Counted from the stretch's first letter, positions 22,736 to 34,189 are shown. The stretch: 64,000 nt of DNA from Prosapia bicincta (GCA_036971475.1 JBAIZL010000006.1:67017398-67081397), one strand, 5' to 3'. Program-made: numbers and translations. The notes: generated from the sequence alone by a model not told the origin.

Positions 22736-23990
22736 TTCAGAGGCATGTTTGCGGTACATCGTTTTCATATATTACATTTTTCCTTACATTAGCATATCCT
22801 ATTAAATACTCAACAGTAGTTTCCCAAAATTAATACATTTGAAACACCTGTATAAAATAGAACCATATATAGAACCAGTATCGTGTGATGACTAAGTGGA
22901 AATAGTGACGTAATATCAACCCAAAGTCCAGTATGCCCTAAAAAATATATTGATAAGAAGCACTAACTAAATCAGACAGACAAAGCAATACGAGCTAATC
23001 AAAATCTGCACCTCGACCTAATAAAGTTGTAAACTATGTCTATGCAAATAGTGAGTCTAGACCAGCGACGGTAACACGGACAAGATAGGGAAATAAAGTC
23101 TCTAAACTATTTCTTGTCACAAACAATTGAACATCGTATAGAATAAGTCATACATTAACCTATTCTGCAAACTTAAAGTTTTTTTAAAACTTTTTTGATT
23201 AGTGAACGCAAATATGCAATCTGCTTTCTCCTATCACAAATAGCTTTCTTACAACCTGATATGATTTTTATTATATTTTACATGTGTTCCAATAACTAAA
23301 TCAACATTTGATTCTTTTAAATTAAGTAGATAATTTTAAGTAGTATTTATTGTTATCAATAAAATAATATTATTCGTACGATCATCGAATGCAAATCGAT
23401 ACGCCTACGATTATATCAAATCAGTTATAAGATCTTAGCATTGAAGTCATGGCAACGAGTATGTTATTATTACATATGTCTAAAAAATATTTGCTCAATA
23501 TATTTCTAGTGAAACAAGTCAAAGACAGCTGGAGGCTGCAAGGAAGCTGGTAATAACAATGTAACCAGGTAAAACAGCCTTAAAGCGGACATAAAAGCAA
23601 AGAGACTCTCACCCCTAGAGAGTCTCGGGTTCCGTTTCAGCCCTAATTATCCTAGGCTGATTATCTTCTTAAACTGAATGAATAATGTTAATTTCGTAAA
23701 AGGTTTAAAATTGCCTGAAAAGTTCAGCATAAATAATGCTTTGTTGGGAGTTGTTAAGTTTTGGGAAATGACGGTTCTTATGAAACATTTAGAATTTAGA
23801 AGTAAAAAAGTGCAATTAACAGAGTTTTCTGAGAACCTGGGTATAAAGGGTAATTAAAATATTTTCTTTAATTAATTTAAAGTTTTTATTATTTAGAACG
23901 GTTTTTCATTTGAATTGTTGAATGTTGCTTTGTTCATTACACTGACACGTGTTCAGTTTACAAAACACAAGAAGTTGAGAGATTTTTTTA
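22736..23990. other. AT-rich non-coding sequence
   Basis: No gene recognised. One perfect 9-bp hairpin, GAGACTCTC (23602-23610) with GAGAGTCTC (23618-23626) and a 7-nt loop, stands out but has no T tract or other context that assigns a role. Confidence 0.4.
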
Positions 23991-24263
23991 ATGTTAAAGT
24001 ACCTTAGACTTATTTTCGTTAGCTGCTACTTACTTTCTTTGAACAAATCAATGTGTCTTTCAGAGTACATAACTCACTGTTCTCTGCTATTTGATAAGTT
24101 AGGCAAAACAAACCTCTTTTGTGCGTCGTTTCCTACAAGTAGAGCAACTGGGGTGAAAAGAGTTGTCGACGTGCTTGGTGGTGCACATTATGGTACAAAA
24201 TCACTGCAGATCTCCTTAGGAAATAAAGCTCTAATTACTGACAAACCGTCTTTACTTAAATAA
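23991..24263 (+). CDS. Open frame of 90 codons with signal-peptide-like start, unknown
   Basis: The product begins MLKYLRLIFVSCYLLSLNKS, a positively charged start followed by a hydrophobic core, as in a secretory signal. Four cysteines follow in the next 60 residues. No family is recognised and there is no intron signal or upstream promoter I can point to. The frame length is only modestly above chance for this base composition, so it may be a chance frame. Confidence 0.22.
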   Translation: MLKYLRLIFVSCYLLSLNKSMCLSEYITHCSLLFDKLGKTNLFCASFPTSRATGVKRVVDVLGGAHYGTKSLQISLGNKALITDKPSLLK

Positions 24264-24455
24264 ATGTTACAATAAATCGTAGGATTTATTAGTAAATTGT
24301 AACATTTACTAACACGGGTGCTAATATATAAGACATTTATAAAGTGATGGTTTTTTGGGCTTTCAGCAGTAGAGACTGAAGATGCTAAGTTTACTGTTAA
24401 CGTTAATATGGAACAGAACTAATTACCACATATGAAATATAGTATTTCTCAAATA

Positions 24456-24525
24456 CGAGTGGTCCAGTGGTTCGAACTCTTAATTACTAACTAGAGATCT
24501 TGGGTTCAAGCCAGAGATTTAGGCT
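24456..24525 (+). repeat. tRNA-derived SINE head
   Basis: GTGGTCCAGTGG (24459-24470) matches the Pol III A box and GGGTTCAAGCC (24502-24512) the B box, at tRNA-like spacing. The intervening sequence does not fold as a real tRNA. A non-coding tail follows to about 24640. Animal SINEs commonly start with GTGGTCTAGTGGTT-type heads. Confidence 0.6.
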
Positions 24526-24639
24526 ACATTTTCAATCTCCATGTCGAGTCAACCTGTGATAATCACTACCTAAGATTTAACCTATAGTAATGTTAGGCTA
24601 TTAACTGTCATTCTGGTCCCGTTACCTTCGCTGAAGTCA

Positions 24640-25290
24640 TAAGAGAGAATATCTTATTTCTTCTAGATGGTATACAAAATATATAATTATTTGTATACAG
24701 AGAGAAATACATATTATCGCCTTAAACTAGAGTTTAGGGATAGTCATTAAGATGACCGGATTAAGTCAGAAACGTGAAGCTTCTTCGATACGGAAGGACA
24801 CGGGATATAATATTCTACACTGGGGTTCACCTGTCTACCCAATAGACCTGGCTCTTCATGTGATAATGAGTCGAACAATATTCTGTAAATACTTTAATTG
24901 CAAAATGTATAAAACAAATTTCATGATATTAATGACACAATTTTAAAAAACAAAAATACATTTTAACTTTAAAATTAGAACTCTTTTCATTCAGCCAGAC
25001 TTAATGTAAAATTTAGAGCCCTTAAAAACTATTGACTAGTTAAATACTGTATTCAAGATGGATGAGTACTTAATTTTCCTGCCTCTCGAGCTCAAGCACC
25101 CTCGAGGGGAAGGTTCAGCTACAACCCACCCCTCATTATACAAGTAGGAGGGTTTCTTAACATTTAATGCACTACCTTAAGTGAAGTTTTACACTATAAT
25201 CACATCTTCATTTAACTTTTACAAAATTAGATTAGCCTCGTATTGGATTTTTTAGGACGTTTGTTAAGTTATAATGTTTAAAGTAAAAAT
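24640..25290. other. AT-rich non-coding sequence
   Basis: No supported gene or repeat. The 64-codon plus-strand frame at 24752-24946 has no coding features. Confidence 0.4.
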
Positions 25291-25291
25291 A

Positions 25292-25715
25292 CAGTAGAGC
25301 CCGACTATCCGAGCCACAACTTATTTATTTCCTGGCTAACCAAAGAAGTAAAAACATATGTGCAGTTTGTATATAGTATATGTTCTGAGTCTGAGCATGC
25401 TCTTAAAGTACCGAAGTAAAAATAGCTACACTTATATTCATAAACAACTTATGAACATTTTTGTGAAGCATTTTCTTTTTTCGCATTTACCATATGAAGA
25501 TCATCATTTTGTATTTGTATTCTAATTTTATTTTCACGCTATTTTTTAAATCTCGTGTACAGTAGAGATATCGTTTTCACTACTTTTATTGCCTTTCTTA
25601 GAATTTCACTAATTTATCTTACGCTTCCTTCTCAATTTTGACAGAGTCCGTGCTACCCGAGTTTTCGATTGTCCGAATTTCTCTTGGTCCACATTACCTC
25701 GGATAATCGAGAATC
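25292..25715. mobile_element. pogo/Tigger-type DNA transposon remnant
   Basis: The left end reads CAGTAGAGCCCGACTATCCG (25292-25311), the hallmark start of pogo/Tigger terminal repeats. The right end ACCTCGGATAATCGAGAATC (25696-25715) is its inverted counterpart with several changes. The 390 bp between them has no transposase frame. It is a short, non-autonomous or deleted copy. Confidence 0.5.
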
Positions 25716-25998
25716 TTTCGTAATTGCTTTGTTGTTGTTTCCACTTCGGTGCCGGATAAATGTTCAAAATAATAGAATATTCGTTTTAATGCCAATCACG
25801 TCTCCGTGCTGTGTAAGAACAGAGTAAAAGCTTCTGTTACTAAACCGGTTCGTCTAATACTTGGATGTCTCTTTCAATTCCCTTTGAGAGCAATTTTACT
25901 TCAGTCAAACTATTCTTCCTGCACATTTTATTTCTCATAGCAATAGAAGACGCCATTTTCATTATTCCGTTTAGTCACTGAATCTAATTTAACTTACA

Positions 25999-26054
25999 AT
26001 GAAAGAAAAATTAATGATATCTTTCATGATCCTGATAAATATTGCATGTACTTC
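25999..26054 (+). CDS. Candidate first exon encoding a signal peptide
   Basis: The ATG opens MKEKLMISFMILINIACTSG, a convincing signal peptide (Lys-rich start, hydrophobic core, small residues at the end). Directly there, ACTTCAG|GTATTC gives a possible donor in phase 1, a common place for an intron behind a signal peptide. The frame also continues unspliced to 26265, which then reads low-quality sequence. No downstream exon could be assigned. The donor is weak (GTATTC). Confidence 0.3.
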
Positions 26055-26139
26055 AGGTATTCTACCTCTGTATAGACACGTGAGCTGTGATTACGTCCTT
26101 CGCTGTATGATTACGTCTAGCAGTGCCCTCTACTCTTCC

Positions 26140-26345
26140 TCACCTCACAGGCTACATACTTGCTACGTGACCAGGGAGAACAGGATATCTCATTGCAGAT
26201 TTACTACACCACCAAACGGAACAGGCCATCTGTTTTTGAATGTCCTACGTGACTACACAGAGTAAACCTGCTTATTCTAATCTTTCTACGTGACTACAAA
26301 GAGCAAGAACTTTCTAAACTTCTACGTGGTCACACGGAGTGTTAT
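26140..26345. repeat. Decayed tandem units containing CTACGTGACTACACAGAG
   Basis: Related blocks occur at 26161, 26245, 26286 and 26318 (CTACGTGACCAGGGAGAACA, CTACGTGACTACACAGAGTA, CTACGTGACTACAAAGAGCA, CTACGTGGTCACACGGAGTG). Spacing is irregular, so this is an old, eroded array. CACACGGAGTG also resembles the unit of the 3951-4437 minisatellite. Confidence 0.4.
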
Positions 26346-27079
26346 TACGGACAACGATATCAGCGGGTGTGCCACTTGTGTCTTGTTAAATCTTGATCTT
26401 CCTCAACATGTCGTTAAGTTCCTTCCAATGTTAATGGAAAATCTCATTACATGTAAGCCGAAAAGCAAGTACCCCATACATAGATTTACTATAAGAACTT
26501 TTAAACTAATAAAGACCTTATTTAGACATGTTGGTTTTGTTTTTGCTTATTTAAACAATATCATTCTTATCCGCGACACAATAATACCACTAGCTACTGT
26601 TTCTTCTTTACGGATTTCCTGCAAATCCATTCTCGTTTTGTCACTTTGTATTTTTTCGTAATGATCAGGAAAATTACATTTGGTAATTTGTGCAGTAAAA
26701 ATTGTATTTCTGTGGCAATGCTTAACTATTACCATTCGTAACCTTTTTATATCTTTACTTCTGCCAAAAGATTACTTAATTTTGAAACTAAAGATTTCCT
26801 GTAAAGCATTCCTAATCGATGATTTCGTCATTTAACGCATTCTCTTATTTGTACTAAAACATGTTTCACTAGTAGCTAATAATGTGTGTACAAAACGTAA
26901 CTAAATACCACGAGTTTTAATTATTTTATATCTTATCTTCAGCCAATGTTTATACCAATATTCTTCTTCTTCTGACTGAATTGAGACCTTTTCCCCTTTA
27001 GGAATACAAATAATGTCGGCTTAACTATTTTTAAATTGTTACAAATCCAAATTTTCAAATTGTGACTTTTTAAAGAATA
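26346..27079. other. Unannotated sequence, one long unrecognised frame
   Basis: The plus-strand frame 26290-26661 (123 codons) is the longest here, but it has no domain, a doubtful start and no codon signal. I do not call it a gene. Confidence 0.35.
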
Positions 27080-27091
27080 CCATCTTACATT
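27080..27091. other. Target-site duplication, left copy (12 bp)
   Basis: CCATCTTACATT here is repeated exactly at 27367-27378, bracketing the hairpin element 27092-27366. Confidence 0.8.
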
Positions 27092-27176
27092 AACTATATA
27101 AAACAACTGTGGCGTAATGTTTAACATAAATAAATGTAACCTCTAAACCACAAATTACTTTTTTCTTTTATTTAAA

Positions 27177-27219
27177 ACCTTATGTACATTTCGATTGCAT
27201 AGCAATCATCCTCAGAGGT
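27177..27219 (-). ncRNA. Hammerhead ribozyme, minus strand, intact core
   Basis: Read on the minus strand: ACCT (helix I), CTGAGGA (27215-27209, the CUGANGA core), helix II GATTGC/GCAATC with an ATAG-containing loop, GAAA (27192-27189), self-complementary helix III ATGTACAT, cleavage position A (27181), then AGGT closing helix I. All conserved core positions are present. The tiny helix III is typical of Penelope-type hammerheads, which work best as dimers. Confidence 0.75.
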
Positions 27220-27267
27220 AATTTACAATAGAAATATTAAATAATAGAGATATTTTTATTGTAAATT

Positions 27268-27310
27268 ACCTCTGAGGATGATTGCTATGCAATCGAAATG
27301 TACATACGGT
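27268..27310 (+). ncRNA. Hammerhead ribozyme, plus strand, intact core
   Basis: ACCT (27268-27271), CTGAGGA (27272-27278), helix II GATTGC (27280-27285) with GCAATC (27289-27294), GAAA (27295-27298), helix III ATGTACAT (27298-27305), cleavage position A at 27306, then CGGT. Only three of four helix I pairs are kept (C at 27307 opposes T). It mirrors 27177-27219. Confidence 0.72.
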
Positions 27311-27366
27311 TTTAAATAAAAGAAAAAAGTCATTTGTGGTATAGAGGTTACATTTATTTATGTTAA

Positions 27367-27378
27367 CCATCTTACATT
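27367..27378. other. Target-site duplication, right copy (12 bp)
   Basis: Exact copy of 27080-27091. Confidence 0.8.
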
Positions 27379-29875
27379 GTTAAAAAATCATTCATTTCCG
27401 TTCTATTGTTCAACAAAAACTAAATACTTACTAGGCCGGTCACTTGTCACTTATAAATGCCCGTAACAGGTTTCAGTTTTTTGATATACATATTTCTGTT
27501 ATATTATGGGCGTATTCACAGGCTCTAGGCTAAATCACTTCCCTTCACCTCGTAGAAGAGCAAGTACACATCTGAATGCCATAGTTTTCTCCTATTCTCC
27601 CTTCCATGGATCATTATATGTCTTAATAAAACTACCCTAATACAATCTATTATTCACTGTCACTTTATACATGGGATGTAACGGGGATAGGCCTATATCT
27701 GTTAGTGACTTCGATGAAGAGTAGGTTACTTCAGATACGCAATGATACACATTCTATTGCATAGTAGTTCTATAATGTAATGTACCAAGAGGTACTACCT
27801 TTAAATGCAATCTTTTCCTCCCCTTCCGTATGCAACAATATACATATTGGCTTAGTACCAGGGTAGTAATATAAGTATCAAGTACAAATATTTATGTATG
27901 GTTTAGCTACATCGTTCCATACTCTTTGATCGGAACAAAATCTTTATCACCATATATTTACATATTTTCTGACCAGAAACCAAAACCTTCTTGTTCAACG
28001 TAATGCATCTGGAGTAAATAGATCTTTTATAAAACAGATGGTGCAATATTATCTGCACACATAGCAACTGACTTTACTAAATTTTTGTGCTTAAATTTAC
28101 GATCTTCTTTGTAACTTCTCAGATCAGTTGTTGAGAAGAATTGAGCCGGTCTATTATAGTGGCCCTTAATGCAGTGAATTATACCAATACAAATATGTTT
28201 TTAATGCAATCCTTAAATTTTATTAAAACCTGCCGTATATTTTTTCTTACAAACATGTAACTAGTTATGCATTAGATAACCCTTAACAAATATCACTGGC
28301 ATATGTAACGCAGACAATACAGTATCGATCTGTCGATAAAGCAGCTAACGTGTGAATGTAAAATGTATCAACCAATTTAAATGTGTATTTACCAACGTAG
28401 GTTATGATTTTTATATGGAAATATGTATGCAACACGGTTACGTTCTGTGAGTTATCTCTGTTTCCGATTAAACAGCTGAATTTATATATGAAAATTCTGT
28501 GATCTAATAACAATTCACTGCGCAGTGAAGAACACAGTGTTTTCTCATAAACAGATTTTATTTTATTGCTGCTTATCTTAGAACTTCGCTTTCAAGATGT
28601 TTTAATAAACACTTCTACAAAATAAATTATAAAAAGTTTCATTTATATTTTTTTTAAAAACATTAAGCAGTTTTATGCACCCACAACTTACCTTTGAGAT
28701 AATCTCAGAGGACGGTTATCATGCGTCTATGGGAAGTAGCAAATGTATACAAGCAGAAACGATTCTTTCCGAAGGTATACGAGAGATATAAAAATTTCTT
28801 AGCCCGTTTCGGTTTATATTGATCGAGATCCAAGTAATCTAGGACGAGTTAATTCGTCACTTCTAATGATTACGACAATTAAACTGTATTGCTTTCAAAA
28901 TACATCGCTTAGACATGAGAAACGTATCTCACCTGCTTAGCTGAAGCATGGAGATGGTAACACATTAACAAGGGACGAGCAGATTAAACATTCAACAACT
29001 AAAGCGACGTAATTTCTCGAAGCAATTACGAAAATCGATGAAGAGAAATCTACGTCCGGATGCTCGCTAAACACATTTTGCAGCTACGAGATGGATGGTT
29101 AGTGAGAAGCAATGCGAGAAAGGCTAAAATTTATATAGAATGATTACCTGTAATTAGTATCACATCTAGCTAACTATTAAATATTCAATATCTGCTTCTA
29201 CTGTATAAGATTTAGAATGTAGGTTGCGGCACTGAAATATTGAGTTTTAATTACTTAACATTATAGGCAGAAATTGAAGAAATATCAAAACTATTGTAAA
29301 CTAGAATGCGTGCTGTTCAATCGGCAGAGAAAGTAAAAAAAATTGAATCAATCCAGTCTATGGTGGAATAAATAAAACTGACGTCTAGAAACCGTTTTCT
29401 AACAAATGTATCCCTTAAAAGGGTTGGTATCCGTTCTACCCGCAGCAGATGAATTATAATGTTTATGAATCTAATTATAATTATGACGATCCAAATAATT
29501 AAAAATAAAGATAGTTTCCGACCGTTAATGACGGTAATTAATGACGTCACAAATGTTGTATTGGATCTGGCGCTAGAAACAAATGTTGTATTGCTTACTT
29601 TATTGCAGATTGATTGTGTTTACATTTTATAATATACAACATATTTTCAAACTCGCCCATCACTTGCTCCCATGTGATACGTTTAGTTGTTTTTGTGATA
29701 AGAGTCCAATCGCTATTCATGATAGTCAATATTTTATGTAGGAAAGCTGGAATCGTGATTGTGGGTTGTGTTGTTTTATCTTTGAACAATAAAGGAAAAA
29801 ATACGAAGGAAATAAATTACAGTAGTAAATTAATAAAAATAGATAAAAAGGCTCGCATAATTTGCAAAAAGAACG
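27379..29875. other. AT-rich sequence, about 2.5 kb, no clear gene
   Basis: No convincing coding frame. On the minus strand CTCAAAG|GTAAGT at 28692/28691 is a perfect donor behind a moderately GC-rich block (28692-28800). All three frames there contain stops, so it could only be an untranslated first exon. The plus-strand frame 29614-29940 is low-complexity and Lys-rich near its end. Confidence 0.4.
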
Positions 29876-30112
29876 TTGACGATAAGAGAAAAAAAACACT
29901 CAGGTACTGCGAAAAACGAGCTCTACAAACGGACCCGTAAACTACAACTGACCGACACTACAAGTGTAAATCAATACAAACTACTCGCATTAGGAGCTAA
30001 GGTCGGACTGAAGTGTACCGGGACTGATACATACCTAAATTTATCCGATACGATGGATCCCCTAGCAATACACTACAATGGGACAGCTGTTAGGCTTTAC
30101 AGTAAGTCCTGA
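29876..30112 (+). CDS. Open frame of 78 codons, unrecognised
   Basis: Starts MTIREKKHSGTAKNELYKRT and ends NGTAVRLYSKS. The second half (TTSVNQYKLLALGAKVGLKC, then DTYLNLSDTMDPLAIHYNG) is balanced in composition and GC-richer than its flanks, which looks coding. It could be the tail of a mobile-element protein or a host exon. No family is recognised. Confidence 0.28.
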   Translation: MTIREKKHSGTAKNELYKRTRKLQLTDTTSVNQYKLLALGAKVGLKCTGTDTYLNLSDTMDPLAIHYNGTAVRLYSKS

Positions 30113-30321
30113 AATAGTGACGGAACGTGACATGGAATGAGACGATTCTCCAGTCAGACGATACAGTTTTGGCAACTATTCAAGACCAGTAGAACTTTCC
30201 GAAAGCCAAGGGTTTTGTAACTTTATGCCAAATCAGACTGCTTAGTCCAATCGGATTTTTATCTACTCTCGGTTGGCCTTACCTAGCCACTAAGGGAAGG
30301 AACCGCAGGCTAAGGATTTGG

Positions 30322-32605
30322 CCAAACGTTGGACCACCTTACCTAATATTGTTTTTAGATCTTTATTCGTATCAATAGAAAGACACTCTATCGGAAACGG
30401 TTTCAAGGGTACAATTGAAATAATTTATTCCATATAGTGAGACGATTGCAATTATGATATTATAAATAAAATAATAATTGAGGTATAATTCATAATTCAT
30501 GGTTTTTTATCGACTCTCAATTGGCTTTACCTAATTAAAGCAGCCAATAATAAGTATTTGGTGCAAACCCTCCCATTAGACCTTGACAGAAGTTGTATTT
30601 CGGGATAAAATATTTTATAAGTTACGTTGTGTATTTATTTGTATTGTTTAGATGTCGTGTGTTTTTATAAATAAGGCCCTTCATTAATGTAACCTGATAT
30701 GAACTAGTCTCTGAATGCACAGTTTGTACTATGTGATTATTTAAACAAATACAAAGTGTTATTTAATTACAAGGCTTGATTGGAAGTAAATATAAACAAC
30801 GATATATATTGTAATTTTAGAAGGGGAAAGATGCTCATACACCTTTATATAATGGCTGAAGCTACAATGCGTTACGAGATGTGTCGATTATATGTAAAAA
30901 AAGTAACACCATTAGGTAGCATAATATTAGAGAAGAAGGGGAAGAAAGAAGCCCGTACACCTTTATATAATAGCTGTAGCTACAATGCATAATGAGAACA
31001 ATGTGCCCAAGCCTTAAAGTGTGGCAAAGAACAGCCATCAGCAGAATGGCAAAGTGCCATCATTATTTGGCAAACAGCATTGCCGCCTGTTATCAAGGAA
31101 TTGTCAAAATGTGATATTTATATCCGGCGGCACAATGCAGTCGTGTCGAATATTAATCACCTAATGGCTGCATGTAATTGTGAAGGTTTCAGTATTACTC
31201 AAAAGTTTTATAATGCCGAAAAACTGTAGAGTGCGGACAATAAAAAATAACATAATTTATACGGTGGAGCAGAAATGTAAATTTTAAATAATCTTTAGAA
31301 ATCATCAGTAAAACTTATGATTGCTTCGTACCACTTTAATAAAACTTTAATAATTAGTTTGTTACGGATAGACACTGTCTGAGGACAGAGCTTAGAATCA
31401 GGGCCAATAGTAGAGGGTTGGATTCGAGTATGTGCTGTATGCCAGGACGTTTAATGTGTGGGACGGAAAGTAAGGAGTAATTTTATATATAAGCTTTTAT
31501 TGTACAATAGGAATATGTTTACGAAATGTTCTCCGAGGAACATAAGCGATGACCAGTTCAGGGAGAATTATTGCAAAATATTTTAACATACAAACACAAA
31601 AGAAAATATTTCGTTGGAAACTCTTACATTTTTGTTATTAATATTAATCGCTACAGGAAACAATACTCACTTCACCCAGGTAGCAAAACAGGGCTGCCAA
31701 CATTAGCCCACTTGAACAAGTTAATTCTTGCAAACAACTGTTCAAGTGGAATTTCGCCTGCTTGTCGTTTTGTCTGAAGCAGGATAATTAATGAGTTTTT
31801 TTAGAAAGGATTCCAGAATGAAACAACAATTCCCGTATTGTGTTAAACATTCGGAGGAACTGTTTGGGATATATCGTTTGCATATTTGGAATGTTTCTTT
31901 AAATCTACCATATTCAATTTATTAATCAACCTTGATATCTCGTTATAGGAACCTCTATGAACAAGTTTTGAAACGGGACCGTATACGTGAACAATATGGC
32001 TTTTGAGGCTGACATCACTTACTGTTTCCGTCACTTCAGGGTTGAGGAAGTACTTTCCGCAGGGACGTGATTAAAATACATCAAAACTGAAATTGTATGG
32101 AATAACATTGATTAACTAAGCATAACAGCGCTGTGTAGCTACATATATAATAGGCTTCAACTTACATATAAATCATTGTCGGTTCAGAACTTCTAACTAG
32201 ATTTACAAGTGTGATTTACAATTATTTTATTTGAACCTGTTGTAAAACTGATACTTTGCTAAAAATCCGTTGTAACTGTTACAGAATAACTGGTTACGAA
32301 TTCGCCCGTTTTCTACCCGGTTTTCATGAAGTTTAGTTTCAGATAAGAAACCCTGCTCACACGATTACCATAATACTACCATAGATGAATAGACCCTTAC
32401 GTTAGCTCTACACAATACTATCTACCTTTTCATGTCCTTGTTCTTGAGAGAATGTGTAGCAGGTAGAAACACACCACCCATAGAGAATAGTTCTATATAA
32501 TGATTGAGACCCCAAAAAAGCATAATACAGTACCTTATGAATCCCCTACTAAGTGTTTACTTTACTCCTACCTATATTCACAATGCTTCCTATCCATCGG
32601 CGACA
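30322..32605 (+). repeat. 2.3 kb dispersed repeat, copy 1
   Basis: From 'ccaaacgttggaccacctta' onward this matches 61257-64000 in the same orientation, with scattered substitutions and small indels. The other copy has about 590 bp extra (62182-62771), lost or never inserted here. Part of it (31513-31838) has a third relative at 22399-22735. The unit contains an ORF fragment (31009-31228). Its nature (old transposon or segmental duplication) is not clear. Confidence 0.8.
31009..31228 (+). pseudogene. ORF fragment conserved between two repeat copies
   Basis: One frame reads ALKCGKEQPSAEWQSAIIWQ, then LPPVIKELSKCDIYIRRHN and AVVSNINHLMAACNCEGFSI to TAG. The copy at 61871-62104 encodes the same AVVSNI-HLM-TCNCEG-SITQKFYNAEE segment and runs 21 residues further. 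Conservation of the frame suggests an old coding exon. The protein family is not recognised. Confidence 0.35.
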
Positions 32606-32892
32606 ATAGTTATACTGATAGACGATAAATTTAAAACCAAGAAACAAATGTTATATCTTTACCTTTATTTAAGGACATGCAAGAGTATAGTGAGAATGAA
32701 AGTGCAGATGATAGAGAGTCATTAATATTTATTTGAATTCAGCAAGGTTTCGGCAACTAGTTCGTTGGCTCAACCAAGCCTGTTGCGCAAAAAAAAAACA
32801 AAATCCTTATATTTCATAACCAGGTGAGTAATCTCTGTGATCATTTTTATTCATAGAATTTAATTCAGCTTCTTTTACTTAAGAAAACCAGG

Positions 32893-32893
<1 letters not shown>
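32606..32893. other. Unannotated sequence
   Basis: No gene seen. It ends in a (TA)n array. Confidence 0.4.
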
Positions 32894-32953
<60 letters not shown>

Positions 32954-33290
32954 CTAAGAAAAAGTGAGGTATTCAAATACAAAAATTATTTATATTTTTT
33001 TTTATTTATTGGTTTTCGTTGATAAAACTGTACCAAGATAATCAGAAATGTGTAATACAATAATGCAAGATATGAACCATTTATATATAATACTAGAATT
33101 TGAATACCACAGTTGTTTTTTATTTATTATACAAGAAAAATCGTTTATATTTATATATATAACAGTATGCCCGAAGATGATGGCACGACCAGCCATTGAA
33201 AGTTAGCTCGCATAAATACCAACTAAGATTCTTGTTTAAGTACATAAGTGAAAGTGATAGGTGTACACAAGAAAACAGTGTTGCATAACT

Positions 33291-33360
<70 letters not shown>
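32894..33360. mobile_element. Penelope-type remnant between two (TA)n arrays
   Basis: TA arrays at 32894-32944 and 33295-33360 bracket a segment with a short inverted repeat (GGTATTCAAATAC near 32969, GAATTTGAATACC near 33098) and a hammerhead-like motif at 33166-33214. This architecture resembles the segments in the LTR and at 59873-60131. No protein frame survives. Confidence 0.4.
33166..33214 (+). ncRNA. Hammerhead-like ribozyme with one core change
   Basis: TATGC (33166-33170) pairs perfectly with GCATA (33210-33214) as helix I. CCGAAGA (33171-33177) differs from CUGANGA only by C for U. Helix II is ATGGC (33180-33184) with GCCAT (33192-33196). GAAA is at 33198-33201. A short helix III, AGTTAGCT, precedes cleavage base C at 33209. 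The U-to-C core change should impair cleavage. Confidence 0.55.
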
Positions 33361-33364
<4 letters not shown>

Positions 33365-33755
33365 TATTTATTTATATCCTTCGCTATATTGTCCATCATG
33401 TGTTTAGCGCGTATAAATCCTAATTTACTGAATATTTTTGTTTAAATTACAGTTCACTAAACTGTATTAAAAACCGGTTGTTCTACCATTTTTATTTCAG
33501 CCACATAAAATGGTCTGTAGTCTTGACTAATGTTTATTTACTGTCATATATTCAGAGTTTTTGTCTCAGTTATGTATATTTCAGGCACATAAAATCCTCA
33601 CCGATAGAGAGATTGGTGTTTATGTAATTACTGACATATATCTCCAACGTTTAATTGTTGAGATGTAATTTTATACAGTTTTATTAAGCATCGCTATGCC
33701 TGACAGTTATGTATCTATCCAGACGTCAACTGTCTCTACATTTTAAATACCTCGA
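33361..33755. other. Flank left of the giant inverted-repeat element
   Basis: AT-rich with no gene. It ends at the 7-bp duplication. Confidence 0.4.
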
Positions 33756-33762
33756 GACACAA
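33756..33762. other. 7-bp target-site duplication, left (GACACAA)
   Basis: GACACAA directly abuts the left end of the palindrome. The identical heptamer at 52878-52884 directly abuts the right end. Confidence 0.85.
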
Positions 33763-33989
33763 AGTAGAGATTGCGCGGGTTGAGATGGGCCACTTAGCCC
33801 CCCCAAATTTTCGGAAAAACCCAGCCTTCAGGCGGTCTTACGTCATTAACCCTTTTAATCCTTTTAGTTAACCCTTTCAACCCTTTCCCTTAATCCTTTC
33901 AACCCTTTCATTTAACCCTTTCAACCCTTTCATTTAACCCTTTTTAACCCTTCCCCTTAACCCTTTTAAGACTGGTGTCGTCGATTCTG

Positions 33990-34070
33990 AAAAAAATCGT
34001 TTTACCTGAGCCGTATTCGAACCCCGTATGTTTGTGTTCAGAACCATCAACGCTAGCCTCTCGGCTAACT
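33990..34070 (-). ncRNA. tRNA-like Pol III unit 1, left arm, reading outward
   Basis: On the minus strand GTTAGCCGAGAGGCTAGCG (A box, 34069-34051) is followed by GGGGTTCGAATACGG (B box, 34025-34011) and then a T7 terminator (33996-33990). The T-arm stem does not pair (GGGG against ACGG), so this is a tRNA-derived unit, not a working tRNA. The mirror copy is at 52570-52650 (+). Confidence 0.55.
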
Positions 34071-34189
34071 TGTCCAAACAATAGAGATGCTTTTATTTGT
34101 GCTATATGACCAAACGACTATTGTCGTTAGTCTTAATCAGGCATGATAGTTTGGATGTCATTGATCTCAATCCTTTATCTTTTTACCTG

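Larger units (their letters stand above)
27092..27366. mobile_element. Hairpin element carrying two hammerhead ribozymes, 275 bp
   Basis: Between two exact 12-bp duplications lies an inverted repeat with arms of about 105 bp (27118-27226 and 27258-27366) and a short AT loop. A unique 26-bp segment (AACTATATAAAACAACTGTG onward) sits at the left only. Each arm encodes a hammerhead motif, on the minus strand in the left arm and the plus strand in the right arm. Hammerheads in terminal repeats and variable-length duplications are known for Penelope-like elements, so this is probably a non-autonomous relative consisting only of inverted terminal parts. A decayed second copy lies at 58094-58357 in the opposite orientation. 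Confidence 0.7.

Noticed and set aside
26290..26661. 123-codon plus-strand frame
   Set aside because: Longest unrecognised frame in its region, but with no domain, start support or coding composition.
34011..34070. Functional tRNA gene in the palindrome arms
   Set aside because: A and B boxes are present but the T-stem does not pair and no acceptor stem can be drawn.
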